Assembly (NCBI RefSeq): GCF_002159455.1
Contig: NZ_NFIQ01000001.1
Coordinates: 1-64,000 of the forward strand
Length of the DNA: 64,000 nt
Reading direction: 5' to 3'
Source of the DNA: Flavonifractor sp. An306
GTDB lineage: Bacteria > Bacillota > Clostridia > Oscillospirales > Oscillospiraceae
The position numbers and the translations under genes were made by a program. How positions within the stretch are numbered: position 1 is the stretch's first letter; each line of letters starts with the position of its first letter. Below, piece by piece: positions 41,331 through 50,715 of this stretch. The notes under the pieces were generated by a model that did not search any database, had not been told where the DNA came from, and worked only from the letters and a program-made list of their open reading frames with translations.

Positions 41331-42520
41331 AAGTCTATCTCATCGGAGTGGGTATGGGCAACCCCGGCACCATGACAGCGGAGGCCCTGGAGGCGGTCCG
41401 AGCCTGCCCCGTGCTGGTGGGGGCCCCCCGGCTGCTGGAAAGCTGGGCCCAGGACCACGACTGCGTGCCCCTCATCGCCGGGGCCGATATCGCGGAATAT
41501 ATCGGCAAACAGCAGGAGGGGCCCATCGGGGTGCTCCTGTCCGGAGACACCGGCTTTTACAGCGGGGCCAAGCGGCTGTGGGCCCTGCTGGAGGACCATG
41601 AGGTGGTTACCCTCCCCGGTATCTCCTCTCTGAGCTACTTCTGCGCCAAGCTCCACACCGACTGGCAGGACGTGAAGATCGTCAGCGCCCACGGCCGCAG
41701 CCACAACGTGGTGGGGGAGATCCAGCGCAGCGGACGCACCTTCGCCCTCACCGGGGGCAGTACGAAAGCCCAGGACATCTGCCGGGAGCTGACCGGCCGG
41801 GGGCTGGGGGACGTGACGGTTTCGGTGGGGGAGCGGCTGAGCTACCCCGACGAGCGGGTGGTCACCGGCACCGCCGCCGAGCTGGCGGAGGAAACCTTTG
41901 CCGACCTGTCCGTGCTGCTGGCGGTCAACCCCCGCCCGGTGACCCGGCCCTGGAACGGCTCCGGCCTGCCGGACGAGGCCTTCCTGCGGGGGAATGTGCC
42001 CATGACCAAGGAGGAGGTGCGGGCCCTGGCCCTGTCCAAGCTGCGGCTGGCCGAGCGCCATGTGGTGTGGGACGTGGGGGCGGGCACCGGCTCGGTGTCG
42101 GTGGAGTGCGCCCTCTCCTGCCCCGCCGGGCGGGTGTTCGCCGTGGAGAAGAAGGAGGAGGCCCTGGCCCTGCTGGAGGAAAACAGAGAGCGGTTCCACG
42201 CTGCCAACCTGTCCATTGTGGGAGGGACTGCGCCGGAGGCCCTTAAGGATCTGCCCGCCCCCGACCGGGTGTTTATCGGCGGCACCTCCGGGGAGCTGGG
42301 GGAGATTTTGGACGTGATCTTTGACAAAAACCCCGCCGCCCGGGTGGTGTGTACCGCCGTCACCCTGGAGACGGTGGCCGAGGCGGCAAAGCTGTTCGCT
42401 CACCTGGAGGGGGCCGACATGGTGCAGGTGTCCGCCACCCGCACCCGCTCCGCCGGGCGGTATCATCTGATGGACGCCCAAAATCCGGTGTGGATTTTCT
42501 CCGGGGAGGGACGGGCATGA
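41327..42520 (+). CDS. cbiET: Precorrin-6Y C5,15-methyltransferase with decarboxylation, CbiE-CbiT fusion
   Basis: 397 residues joining two enzymes that are separate in Salmonella. CbiE (about 1-205: VYLIGVGMGNPGTMTAEALEAV; SGDTGFYSGAKRLW; PGISSLSYFCAKL; SVGERLSYPDERV) is a tetrapyrrole-type methyltransferase. CbiT (about 215-397: VPMTKEEVRALALSKLRLAERHVVWDVGAGTGSVSVECAL) is a class I methyltransferase and decarboxylase. The fusion is the same as CobL of the aerobic pathway and is common in clostridia. Confidence 0.95.
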   Translation: MKVYLIGVGMGNPGTMTAEALEAVRACPVLVGAPRLLESWAQDHDCVPLIAGADIAEYIGKQQEGPIGVLLSGDTGFYSGAKRLWALLEDHEVVTLPGISSLSYFCAKLHTDWQDVKIVSAHGRSHNVVGEIQRSGRTFALTGGSTKAQDICRELTGRGLGDVTVSVGERLSYPDERVVTGTAAELAEETFADLSVLLAVNPRPVTRPWNGSGLPDEAFLRGNVPMTKEEVRALALSKLRLAERHVVWDVGAGTGSVSVECALSCPAGRVFAVEKKEEALALLEENRERFHAANLSIVGGTAPEALKDLPAPDRVFIGGTSGELGEILDVIFDKNPAARVVCTAVTLETVAEAAKLFAHLEGADMVQVSATRTRSAGRYHLMDAQNPVWIFSGEGRA

Positions 42521-43890
42521 GCGCCCCCCGGCTGCTGCTGTGCGCCAGCGCCAGCGGAGGAGGCAAGACCACCGTCACCTGCGCCGTCCTCCAGGCCCTG
42601 ATGGACCGGGGGGTAAACCCCGTGGCCTTCAAGTGCGGCCCGGACTACATCGACCCCATGTTCCACAGTGAGATCATCGGGGCCAAGAGCCGCAATCTGG
42701 ACCTCTTTTTCCTGGGGGTGGACAAGACCCGGTATCTGCTGGAGCAGAACAGCGCCGGGGCGGGTCTGGCCCTCATCGAGGGGGTCATGGGCTACTATGA
42801 CGGCATCGCCATGAGCCACGAGGCCAGCGCCTACCACCTGGCCCGGGTGACCCAGACCCCGGCGGTGCTGGTGCTGGACGGCCGGGGCAGCGCCCTGACC
42901 ATCGCGGCGGTGGTAAAGGGGATGGCGGGCTTCCGGCAAGACAGCGGCATCAGGGGCGTGATCCTCAACCGGGTGTCCCCCATGCTCTATCCCCGGCTGA
43001 AGGCGTGTATTGAGGCGGAGACCGGGCTTGCCGTGTACGGCTATCTGCCCAGCCTTCCCGACTGCGCCCTGGAGAGCCGCCACCTGGGACTGGTCACCGC
43101 CGGAGAGGTGGCCAATCTGAAGGAAAAGCTCCACAAACTGGCGGCCCAGGCGGAAAAGAGCCTGGATCTGGACGGCCTGCTGGCCCTGGCGTCCTCCGCC
43201 CCGGCGCTGGACCCCGAGCCCGTGGAACTGCCGGAGCCGGTGGAGGGGGCGCCGGTGATCGCGGTGGCGAAGGACAAGGCCTTCTGCTTCTACTACGCCG
43301 ACGGTCTGGAGCTGCTGGAGCGGATGGGGGCAAGGCTGGTGGAGTTCTCCCCCCTGGCGGACAAGGCGCTGCCTGAGGGGACCTGCGGCCTCTATCTGGG
43401 GGGCGGCTATCCGGAGGAATTTGCCAGGGAGCTGGCGGACAACCACAGCCTGCTCCGGGAGATCCACGACAAAATCCTCCACGGCCTGCCCACGGTGGCC
43501 GAGTGCGGCGGGTTTCTCTACCTCCACCGCCACCTGGGCGACGCTGACGGCCGGTACGACTGGCGCATGGCGGGGGCCTTTTCCGGGGATGCCCACAACA
43601 CCGGCAAGCTGGGCCGGTTCGGCTACGTGACTCTGACGGCCCAAAAAGACGGCCTGCTGTGCCGGGCGGGGGAGTCCTTTCCCGCCCATGAGTTCCACTA
43701 CTGGGACAGCACCACCCCCGGCGCGGATTTCCACGCCCAGAAGCCCCAGAGCGACCGGGGCTGGGACTGTGCGTTCCACAGCCCAACCCTGTACGCCGGA
43801 TTTCCCCACTTCCATTTCTGGGCCAGACCGGCGCTGGCCCGTAATTTCACGGCGGCGGCCCGCCGCTATATGCAGGAGGCATTGCTATGA
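42517..43890 (+). CDS. cbiA: Cobyrinate a,c-diamide synthase
   Basis: ATP- and glutamine-dependent amidation of the a and c side chains. 457 residues. N-terminal ATPase: ASASGGGKTTVTCAVLQAL (P-loop, residues 11-19) and KCGPDYIDPMFH. C-terminal glutaminase: GGGYPEEFARELADN and the nucleophile Cys in VAECGGFLYLHRHLG. Starts by 4-base overlap with cbiET and ends by 4-base overlap with cobT. Confidence 0.95.
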   Translation: MSAPRLLLCASASGGGKTTVTCAVLQALMDRGVNPVAFKCGPDYIDPMFHSEIIGAKSRNLDLFFLGVDKTRYLLEQNSAGAGLALIEGVMGYYDGIAMSHEASAYHLARVTQTPAVLVLDGRGSALTIAAVVKGMAGFRQDSGIRGVILNRVSPMLYPRLKACIEAETGLAVYGYLPSLPDCALESRHLGLVTAGEVANLKEKLHKLAAQAEKSLDLDGLLALASSAPALDPEPVELPEPVEGAPVIAVAKDKAFCFYYADGLELLERMGARLVEFSPLADKALPEGTCGLYLGGGYPEEFARELADNHSLLREIHDKILHGLPTVAECGGFLYLHRHLGDADGRYDWRMAGAFSGDAHNTGKLGRFGYVTLTAQKDGLLCRAGESFPAHEFHYWDSTTPGADFHAQKPQSDRGWDCAFHSPTLYAGFPHFHFWARPALARNFTAAARRYMQEALL

Positions 43891-44945
43891 CGCTGGCAGA
43901 AGTGATCCATTCCATCACCCCCGCCGACCAGAGGGCGGCGGCGGCGGCCAAGGCCCGCTGGGACGCAATCGCCAAGCCCCTGGACAGCCTGGGGGCGCTG
44001 GAGACCGCCGTGATCCGCATGGCCGCCATGACGGGCAGCCCCGACGTGGATATTTCCAAGCGGGCGGTGGTGGTGATGTGCGCCGACAACGGGGTGGTGG
44101 CCCAGGGGGTCACCCAGACCGGTCAGGAGGTCACCGCCATCGTGGCGGAGAACATGTCCTCCGGCGATACCAGCGTGTGCGCCATGGCCCGCGCCGCCGG
44201 AGCGGAGGTGGTGCCGGTGGATATCGGAACCGCCACCCCCCTGAAGGGGGAGCGGATCCTGCAGAAAAATATCCGCCGGGGTACCGCCGATCTGACCCAG
44301 GGCCCCGCCATGACCCGCCAGGAGGCGGAGCGGGCGGTGCTCACCGGGGTGGAGATTGCCCGCGACCTGTGCGCCAAGGGCGTGAAGCTGCTGGGCACCG
44401 GGGAAATGGGCATCGGCAATACCACCACCTCCTCCGCCGTGGCGGCGGTATTCCTGGACAAGGAGCCGGTGGTGATGACCGGCCGGGGCGCCGGACTGTC
44501 CAGCGAGGGCCTGCAGCGGAAGATCCGTGCCATTGAGACCGGCATCGCGGTAAACAAGCCCGACCCCGCCGACCCTCTGGACGTGGTGAGCAAGGTGGGC
44601 GGCCTGGATTTGGCCGGGCTGGCCGGGGTGTTCCTGGGAGGCGCCCTGTGCCGTGTGCCGGTGCTGGTGGACGGGTTTATCTCCTCAGTGGCCGCCCTCA
44701 TCGCCGCCCGGCTCTGCCCCGCCTGCAAGGATTACATGCTGGGCTCCCACGCCTCCGACGAGCCCGCCAGCAAGCTGGTGCTCTCTGAGCTGGGCCTGGA
44801 ACCCTTCCTGTACGCCGGGATGCGGCTGGGAGAGGGCACCGGCGCGGTGGCGGTGATGCCTCTGCTGGACATGGGCCTGGCGGTGTACCGGGAGATGACC
44901 ACCTTCGAGGCCGCCGACATCGAGGCCTACCAGCCCCTGAGCTGA
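43887..44945 (+). CDS. cobT: Nicotinate-nucleotide-dimethylbenzimidazole phosphoribosyltransferase
   Basis: Makes the alpha-ribotide of the lower ligand base from nicotinate mononucleotide. 352 residues with CADNGVVAQGVTQTGQEVTAIVA, GTGEMGIGNTTTSSAVAAV, FLGGALCRVPVLVDGFISSVAALIA and the catalytic Glu in GMRLGEGTGAVAVMPLLD. No lower-ligand biosynthesis gene is in the window, so which base it activates is open. PncB at the left end of the window makes its other substrate. Confidence 0.95.
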   Translation: MTLAEVIHSITPADQRAAAAAKARWDAIAKPLDSLGALETAVIRMAAMTGSPDVDISKRAVVVMCADNGVVAQGVTQTGQEVTAIVAENMSSGDTSVCAMARAAGAEVVPVDIGTATPLKGERILQKNIRRGTADLTQGPAMTRQEAERAVLTGVEIARDLCAKGVKLLGTGEMGIGNTTTSSAVAAVFLDKEPVVMTGRGAGLSSEGLQRKIRAIETGIAVNKPDPADPLDVVSKVGGLDLAGLAGVFLGGALCRVPVLVDGFISSVAALIAARLCPACKDYMLGSHASDEPASKLVLSELGLEPFLYAGMRLGEGTGAVAVMPLLDMGLAVYREMTTFEAADIEAYQPLS

Positions 44946-44954
44946 GGTAGGGCC

Positions 44955-45473
44955 ATGCTGATTCTGGTATCCGGCGGGTCGGGCAGCGGCAAGTCGGAAT
45001 TTGCCGAGGGTCTGGTGGTGTCCGCCGGACTGGAAGAGCGGGTCTATCTGGCCACCATGCAGGTGTGGGACCAGGAGAGCGTCCGCCGGGTGGAGCGACA
45101 CCGGGCCATGCGGGCGGGAAAGGGCTTCGCCACCCTGGAGTGCCCCACCGGCCTGGAGCGGCTGGAGGTGCCCGCCGGCTCCGCCGTGCTGCTGGAGGAC
45201 CTGTCCAACCTGTCCGCCAACGAGTATTTCTCCCCCCGGCGGGACGGCGCCTTTGACCGGGTGCTGGCGGGGGTCCAGCGGGCCGCCGCCCGGGCGGAAC
45301 TGCTGGTGGTGGTCACCAACGAGCTCTATTCCGACGGGGTGCGGTACGACCCGGAGACCGCCGCCTATCTGGAGCTGCTGGCCCGGCTGAACCGGGCCAT
45401 CGCCGCCCAGGCGGACGGGGTATACGAAGTGGTGTGCGGGATTCCCGTGGCCTGGAAGGAAGTTTTTGCGTGA
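44955..45473 (+). CDS. cobU: Adenosylcobinamide kinase/guanylyltransferase
   Basis: Phosphorylates adenosylcobinamide and activates it with GTP. 172 residues with a full P-loop LVSGGSGSGKSEFAEGL (residues 4-20), VYLATMQVWDQESVRRVERHR and LLEDLSNLSANE. VVTNELYSDGVRYDPET takes the place of the usual NEVG element, and VYEVVCGIPVAWK ends it. A second, shorter CobU-like protein is encoded 760 bases downstream. Confidence 0.9.
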   Translation: MLILVSGGSGSGKSEFAEGLVVSAGLEERVYLATMQVWDQESVRRVERHRAMRAGKGFATLECPTGLERLEVPAGSAVLLEDLSNLSANEYFSPRRDGAFDRVLAGVQRAAARAELLVVVTNELYSDGVRYDPETAAYLELLARLNRAIAAQADGVYEVVCGIPVAWKEVFA

Positions 45474-46237
45474 AAAGTCTCATCATTGCCTTTGCCATGT
45501 ACTCCAAAATCCCCATGCCCAGAGTGGACTGGGAGAAACGGGCCCTGTCCTGGGCCCTGTGCTGGTTTCCCCTGATTGGGGTGGTCATCGGAGCCGCCCT
45601 GTACGGCTGGATGGTCCTGGCGGAGCTGCTGCGCATCGGCCCCGCCCTGTTCGGGGCCGTGGCCCTGCTGATTCCCATTGCCCTCAGCGGCGCCATCCAT
45701 CTGGACGGGTTCTGCGACACCTGCGACGCCCTCTCCTCCCACCAGAGCAGGGAGCGGAAGCTGGAGATTTTGAAGGACTCCCACACCGGGGCCTTCGCCA
45801 TCATCTGCTGCGGGCTCTATCTGCTGGTGTTCTTCGCCCTCTGGTGCGAGGTGGAGGCGGCGGGGAGCGCCGCCCTGGCGCTGGCCCTGGGGCCCGCCCT
45901 GTCCCGCAGCCTGTCCGGCCTGTTCGCCGTCACCCTGCCCAACGCCCGGGGCATCGGCCTGCTGGCCACCTTTACGGAGCCTATGGACACGGCTAAGGCC
46001 CGGGGTGTGTTGGTGATCTGGGTGGTGGTGTGCGCCGCCGGCCTGCTGTGGATTTCCCCTGTCGCCGGCGGGGCCGCCCTGCTGGGGGCGGGGCTGGCCT
46101 GCCTGTACTACCGGGTGATGAGCTTTCGCCAGTTCGGCGGCGTCACCGGCGACCTGGCCGGCTTTTTCCTCCAGACCTGCGAGCTGGCTATGGTACTGGC
46201 GGTGGTGATTGTGCAGAAGGTGGTGGCGGTAGTATGA
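45470..46237 (+). CDS. cobS: Adenosylcobinamide-GDP ribazoletransferase (cobalamin synthase)
   Basis: Membrane enzyme joining adenosylcobinamide-GDP to the alpha-ribazole part. 255 residues with FAMYSKIPMPRVDWEKRAL, the metal-binding HLDGFCDTCDALSSHQSRERKLEILKDSHTGAF segment and about six membrane helices. Start GTG at 45470, overlapping the cobU stop; the longer frame from 45434 lies inside cobU. Ends by 4-base overlap with the short cobU-like gene. Confidence 0.94.
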   Translation: MKSLIIAFAMYSKIPMPRVDWEKRALSWALCWFPLIGVVIGAALYGWMVLAELLRIGPALFGAVALLIPIALSGAIHLDGFCDTCDALSSHQSRERKLEILKDSHTGAFAIICCGLYLLVFFALWCEVEAAGSAALALALGPALSRSLSGLFAVTLPNARGIGLLATFTEPMDTAKARGVLVIWVVVCAAGLLWISPVAGGAALLGAGLACLYYRVMSFRQFGGVTGDLAGFFLQTCELAMVLAVVIVQKVVAVV

Positions 46238-46593
46238 TCTTGATTATCGGCGGCGCGGCCCAGGGCAAGCTGGACTATGTGCTGCAAAAGACCGGGTATG
46301 CCCCCGACCAGGTGGCCCGCACCCCGGAGGAGGCCAAAACGCTGCCCGTCTTTGACGGGGTGGAGGAGTGGCCCGACCTGGACGAGGAGGAACTGCTCTC
46401 CGCCAATCCCGGCGTGATCCTCATCTGCGACGAGGTGGGCTGCGGCGTGGTGCCGGTGGACCCGGCCCAGCGGGCCTGGCGGGAGCAGGTGGGGCGGCTG
46501 TGCTGCCGCCTGGCCAAGCGGGCGGAGCGGGTGGAGCGCATTTTCTGCGGCCTGCCCATGACCCTGAAAGGAGATTCTCTATCATGGAACTGA
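46234..46593 (+). CDS. Short CobU-like protein
   Basis: 119 residues. The C-terminal half is clearly CobU-like (CDEVGCGVVPVDPAQRAWRE; LAKRAERVERIFCGLPMTLKG), and the N-terminus LIIGGAAQGKLDYV is a P-loop lacking the final Ser/Thr of GxxxxGK(S/T). It is about 50 residues shorter than CobU and misses the middle region with the usual HxxxR/guanylation histidine. It retains the NEVG-type element that the full CobU upstream has altered, so the two may complement each other. It overlaps cobS by 4 bases and cobC by 10. Confidence 0.8.
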   Translation: MILIIGGAAQGKLDYVLQKTGYAPDQVARTPEEAKTLPVFDGVEEWPDLDEEELLSANPGVILICDEVGCGVVPVDPAQRAWREQVGRLCCRLAKRAERVERIFCGLPMTLKGDSLSWN

Positions 46594-47180
46594 TCCTCAT
46601 TCGCCACGGCACCACCCAGGGCAACCTGGAAAAGCGGTTCGTGGGCACTCTGGATGTCCCCCTGGCCCCTCAGGGGGAGGAGCTGGCCCGTAAGGTGGGT
46701 CCCACCCTGCCCCGGGTGGAGCACATTTACCGCTCCCCCCTGACCCGCTGCCGCCAGACGGCGGAGCTGCTGTGGCCGGGGGTGGAGGCCACTGTGATCG
46801 ACGAGCTGCGGGAGAGCGATTTCGGGCCCTTTGAGGGGAAGAACCATGAGGAGCTGAAGGACGACCCCCTGTATCAGGCCTGGATTGGCCAGTCGGGGGA
46901 CCGCCTGAACTTTGCCGCCATGCCGGTAGGAGAGACGGCGGAGCAGGTGGTGGAGCGGGTGTCCATCGGCCTTGCCAAGCTGGCGGCGGACGCTGCCGCC
47001 CACGGCTATGAGCGGGTGGGAGTGGTGTCCCACGGAGGCGCCCTCATGGGCCTTTTGAGCAAGTACGGCCGCCCGGTGCGGGAGTACTACGGCTGGATGT
47101 GCCCCAACTGCGGCGGCTTCCGCATGGCCCTGAACCCAGACACCCTGGAGCTGACGGTGCTGGAGGAGTACAAGGGATGA
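46584..47180 (+). CDS. cobC: Histidine phosphatase family protein, probable alpha-ribazole phosphatase
   Basis: Removes the 5'-phosphate in nucleotide-loop assembly. 198 residues with the catalytic LILIRHGTTQGNLEKRF (His near residue 8), YRSPLTRCRQTAELL, ELRESDFGPFEGKN and the second histidine in GVVSHGGALMGLL. Phosphoglycerate-mutase-like enzymes have many substrates; the position between cobS and cbiB makes the CobC role likely. Preceded by GAAAGGAG. Confidence 0.88.
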   Translation: MELILIRHGTTQGNLEKRFVGTLDVPLAPQGEELARKVGPTLPRVEHIYRSPLTRCRQTAELLWPGVEATVIDELRESDFGPFEGKNHEELKDDPLYQAWIGQSGDRLNFAAMPVGETAEQVVERVSIGLAKLAADAAAHGYERVGVVSHGGALMGLLSKYGRPVREYYGWMCPNCGGFRMALNPDTLELTVLEEYKG

Positions 47181-48154
47181 GTTGGGGAATCAGTCATTTG
47201 CTGGCCCTGCTCATCGGCTTCTGCCTAGACCTGCTGCTGGGGGACCCCCACTGGGCCCCCCATCCGGTGCGGGCCATCGGGGCGTTGATCGCCGGGCTGG
47301 AAAAGCTGCTGCGCAACATGCTGCCCAAGTCCCCGGCGGGGGAGCTGACAGGGGGCGTGGCGCTGGTGCTTTTGGCGCTGGCCATCCCCACCGGCCTGAC
47401 CGTACTGCTGCTGTGGGGGTGCTATCTGGTGAGCCCCTGGCTGGCCCTGGCGGTGGAGAGCCTGCTGAGCTATCAGCTGCTGGCCACCAAATCCCTGGCG
47501 GCGGAAAGCCGCAAGGTGTACGACGCCCTCAAGACCGGGGATCTGGACAAAGCCCGGTACGCCGTGTCCATGATCGTGGGCCGGGATACCGCATCGCTGG
47601 ACGAGGCCGGAGTGGCCCGGGCGGCGGTGGAGACGGTGGCGGAAAACGCCTCCGACGGGGTGATCGCCCCCCTCATCTTCCTGGCCATCGGCGGGGCCCC
47701 CCTGGGGATGTTCTACAAGGCGGCCAACACCATGGACTCCATGGTGGGCTACAAGAACGACCAATATCTCTACTTCGGCCGGGCGGCGGCCAAGTTTGAC
47801 GATATCCTGAACCTGATTCCCGCCCGGGTCGCCGGGGTCCTCATGTGCCTGGGCGGGGCGGCGGCGGGCTACGACGGGAAAAACGCCTGGCGTATTTTTA
47901 TCCGGGACCGGAAGAACCACAAGTCCCCCAACTCCGCCCACACCGAGGCGGCCTGCGCTGGCGCCCTCCAGCTGCGGCTGGCGGGGCCCAACTATTACTT
48001 CGGCAAGCTGGTGGACAAGCCCTATATCGGGGACGACCAGCGGCCCATTGAGCCCCTGGACATCCTGCGCTCCGGCCGGATCCTGTACGCCACCGCCTTT
48101 TTTGCCCTGCTTGTCTTCTGCGGCGTGCCGCTGCTGATTCTGCTGTTCCCGTAA
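47177..48154 (+). CDS. cbiB: Adenosylcobinamide-phosphate synthase
   Basis: Membrane protein attaching aminopropanol phosphate to cobyric acid. 325 residues with LIGFCLDLLLGDPHWAPHPVRAIG, helices at about 55-95 and at the C-terminus, TVAENASDGVIAPLIFLAIGGAPLG, YKAANTMDSMVGYKND and NSAHTEAACAGAL. Starts by 4-base overlap with cobC; cobD, which makes its substrate, follows after 14 bases. Confidence 0.95.
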   Translation: MSWGISHLLALLIGFCLDLLLGDPHWAPHPVRAIGALIAGLEKLLRNMLPKSPAGELTGGVALVLLALAIPTGLTVLLLWGCYLVSPWLALAVESLLSYQLLATKSLAAESRKVYDALKTGDLDKARYAVSMIVGRDTASLDEAGVARAAVETVAENASDGVIAPLIFLAIGGAPLGMFYKAANTMDSMVGYKNDQYLYFGRAAAKFDDILNLIPARVAGVLMCLGGAAAGYDGKNAWRIFIRDRKNHKSPNSAHTEAACAGALQLRLAGPNYYFGKLVDKPYIGDDQRPIEPLDILRSGRILYATAFFALLVFCGVPLLILLFP

Positions 48155-48168
48155 AGGAGGAACAAACC

Positions 48169-49218
48169 ATGGCTGAATACACCCACGGCGGGGACCTGCT
48201 CACCGCCCAGAGCCGGTACGGCGGCGCGGTGCTGGATTTTTCCACCAACCTGAATCCCCTGGGGATGCCCCCCCAGATAAAACAGGCGGCCGCCGAAGCC
48301 GACGGCGCCGCCTATCCCGACCCCCTGTGCCGCCATCTGCGGCAGGCCATCGCCGCCCACGACGGGGTGGAGGAGGGGCAGGTGATCTGCGGCAACGGGG
48401 CCGCCGACCTGATCTTCCGGCTGGCCTTTGCCCTGAAACCCCGAAAGGCCCTGCTCACCGCCCCCACCTTTTCCGAGTATGAGGGGGCCCTGACCTGCGT
48501 AGGCTGTCAGGTGGAGCGGTACATCCTGGACAGCGGCCGGGACTTTGACCTGGACGAGGGATTTCTGAACGCCATCGTCCCCGGGGTGGAGCTGGTGTTT
48601 CTGTGTACCCCCAACAACCCCACCGGGCGGCTCATGGACCCTGAGCTGCTGGCGGAGACCGCCCGGCGGTGCGGGGATGTGGGGGCCCGGCTGGTAGTGG
48701 ACGAGTGCTTCCTCCCCCTGGCTGGGGGCGGGGCGGGTCTGGCCCCCCGCCTGACGGAATTTCCCCACCTGTTCTTGCTGCGGGCCTTCACCAAGAGCTA
48801 CGCCATGGCGGGGCTGCGGCTGGGCTACGGCCTGTCGGCGGATCTGGAGCTGCTGGAGACCCTGGGCCGGTTCGCCCAACCCTGGAGCGTGTCCGCCCCC
48901 GCTCAGGCGGCGGGGACCGCCGCCTTCACCCGCTGCCCCCAGTGGCCGGAACAGGCCCGGGCCCTGGTGGAGCGGGAGCGGCCCGTTCTGGCGGCGGGAC
49001 TGGAAGGGCTGGGGTGCCGGGTGGTACCTTCCCAGGCCAACTATCTGTTGTTTCAGGCGGAACACGTTACAGATTTGAAAGAAAAACTGCTCCAACGGGG
49101 CATGTTGATCCGCTCCTGCGCCAATTACCACAACCTGGGCCCCGACTGGTACCGGGTGTGCGTCAAGGGCGGGGAAGAAAACCGGCGGCTGCTGGCCGCC
49201 CTGAAAGAGGTGCTGTAA
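48169..49218 (+). CDS. cobD: Threonine-phosphate decarboxylase
   Basis: PLP enzyme that makes aminopropanol phosphate from L-threonine phosphate for CbiB. 349 residues of the HisC-like aminotransferase fold: [44 protein letters not shown] and the PLP lysine in [23 protein letters not shown] precedes the ATG. The threonine kinase PduX or equivalent is not in the window. Confidence 0.93.
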   Translation: MAEYTHGGDLLTAQSRYGGAVLDFSTNLNPLGMPPQIKQAAAEADGAAYPDPLCRHLRQAIAAHDGVEEGQVICGNGAADLIFRLAFALKPRKALLTAPTFSEYEGALTCVGCQVERYILDSGRDFDLDEGFLNAIVPGVELVFLCTPNNPTGRLMDPELLAETARRCGDVGARLVVDECFLPLAGGGAGLAPRLTEFPHLFLLRAFTKSYAMAGLRLGYGLSADLELLETLGRFAQPWSVSAPAQAAGTAAFTRCPQWPEQARALVERERPVLAAGLEGLGCRVVPSQANYLLFQAEHVTDLKEKLLQRGMLIRSCANYHNLGPDWYRVCVKGGEENRRLLAALKEVL

Positions 49219-50714
49219 TGGCAAAGGCAATTATGCTCCAGGGCACCGCCTCCAACGCGGGCAAGTCCCTGCTCGCGGCGGGCCTGTGCCGCATCTTCAG
49301 GCAGGACGGCTACAAGGTGGCCCCCTTCAAGTCCCAGAACATGGCCCTCAACTCCGCCATTACCCCCGACGGGCTGGAGATGGGCCGGGCCCAGGTGGTG
49401 CAGGCCGAGGCCGCCGGGGTGGCCCCCGACGCCCGGATGAATCCCATCCTGCTCAAGCCCACCAGCAACGTGGGCTCCCAGGTGATCGTCAACGGCGTGC
49501 CCCGGGGCACCATGCCGGCGGGGGAGTATTTCCACTACCGCAAGAGCCTGATCCCCGAGGTGATGGCCGCTTACGAGTCCCTGGCGGCGGAGTACGATAT
49601 CATCGTCATCGAGGGGGCGGGCAGCCCGGCGGAGATCAACCTGAAGCAGGATGATATCGTCAACATGGGCATGGCCAAGCGGGCAAAGGCCCCGGTGCTG
49701 CTGTGCGGGGACATCGACCGGGGGGGTGTGTTCGCCTCCCTCTACGGCACGGTGAAGCTGCTGGACCCCGACGAGCAGGAGCTGATCAAGGGTCTCATTA
49801 TCAACAAATTCCGGGGTGATGTGGAAATTCTCCGCCCCGGCCTGGGCCAGCTGGAACAGCTCACCGGCAAGCCGGTGCTGGGGGTGGTGCCCATGCTGGA
49901 CGTGGACGTGGACGACGAGGACTCCCTCTCCAGCCGCCTGTCCGGCAGCGGCAAGGTGGGCCTGGTGGATATCGCCGTCATCCGTCTGCCCCGGCTGAGT
50001 AATTTTACCGACTTCAACCCTCTGGAGCGGATGGAGGAGGTCACCCTCCGGTACGTGGGCAGCGTGAAGGAGCTGGGCAATCCCGACCTCATTCTGCTGC
50101 CCGGCACCAAGAACACCATGGACGACCTGCGCTGGCTGCGGCAGAGCGGCCTGGAGGGGGCCATCCTCAAGCACGCCGCCAAAGGCGGGGCGGTGGTGGG
50201 CATCTGCGGCGGCTACCAGATGCTGGGCCAGAGCGTCTCCGACCCCGACGGGGTGGAGGGCGGCGGCACCCTCAAGGGCCTGGGCCTGCTGCCCGCCCAC
50301 ACCGTGTTCCAGGGGGAAAAGACCCGTACCCGGGTGACCGGCGCCTTCCGGGCCCCCACGGGGCTGTTCGCGGACATGGGGGGCGTGCCCTTTGAGGGCT
50401 ACGAGATCCACATGGGCCGCACGGCCAGCGATGCCGAAGCGCTGGTGGCCTTCACCACCCAGACCGGGGAGGAGCACACCGACGGCCTCACCGCCGGGAA
50501 CGTGTGGGGCTGCTACGTCCACGGCATCTTTGACAAGGCCGAGAGCGCCGCCGCCCTGGTGAACTGCCTGCTGAAGGCCAAGGGCCTGGACCGGCAGGCG
50601 GCCAGCGTGGACTGGCAGGCCTACGCCCAGCTCCAGTACGACAAGCTGGCGGACGGGCTGCGCGCCAGCCTGGATATGGAACAGATTTACCGGATTTTGA
50701 ACGGGGAGATATGA
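49218..50714 (+). CDS. cbiP: Cobyric acid synthase
   Basis: Amidates side chains b, d, e and g. 498 residues: P-loop-like [19 protein letters not shown] (residues 9-27), [35 protein letters not shown] and [16 protein letters not shown]. The glutaminase part has the nucleophile Cys in [10 protein letters not shown] and the His in GYEIHMGRT. The ATG shares its first base with the cobD stop codon. Confidence 0.95.
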   Translation: MAKAIMLQGTASNAGKSLLAAGLCRIFRQDGYKVAPFKSQNMALNSAITPDGLEMGRAQVVQAEAAGVAPDARMNPILLKPTSNVGSQVIVNGVPRGTMPAGEYFHYRKSLIPEVMAAYESLAAEYDIIVIEGAGSPAEINLKQDDIVNMGMAKRAKAPVLLCGDIDRGGVFASLYGTVKLLDPDEQELIKGLIINKFRGDVEILRPGLGQLEQLTGKPVLGVVPMLDVDVDDEDSLSSRLSGSGKVGLVDIAVIRLPRLSNFTDFNPLERMEEVTLRYVGSVKELGNPDLILLPGTKNTMDDLRWLRQSGLEGAILKHAAKGGAVVGICGGYQMLGQSVSDPDGVEGGGTLKGLGLLPAHTVFQGEKTRTRVTGAFRAPTGLFADMGGVPFEGYEIHMGRTASDAEALVAFTTQTGEEHTDGLTAGNVWGCYVHGIFDKAESAAALVNCLLKAKGLDRQAASVDWQAYAQLQYDKLADGLRASLDMEQIYRILNGEI

Positions 50715-50715
50715 C

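Noticed and set aside
41327-42520. CbiE-CbiT fusion as a novelty
   Set aside because: The same two-domain enzyme is well known as CobL and is common in clostridia.
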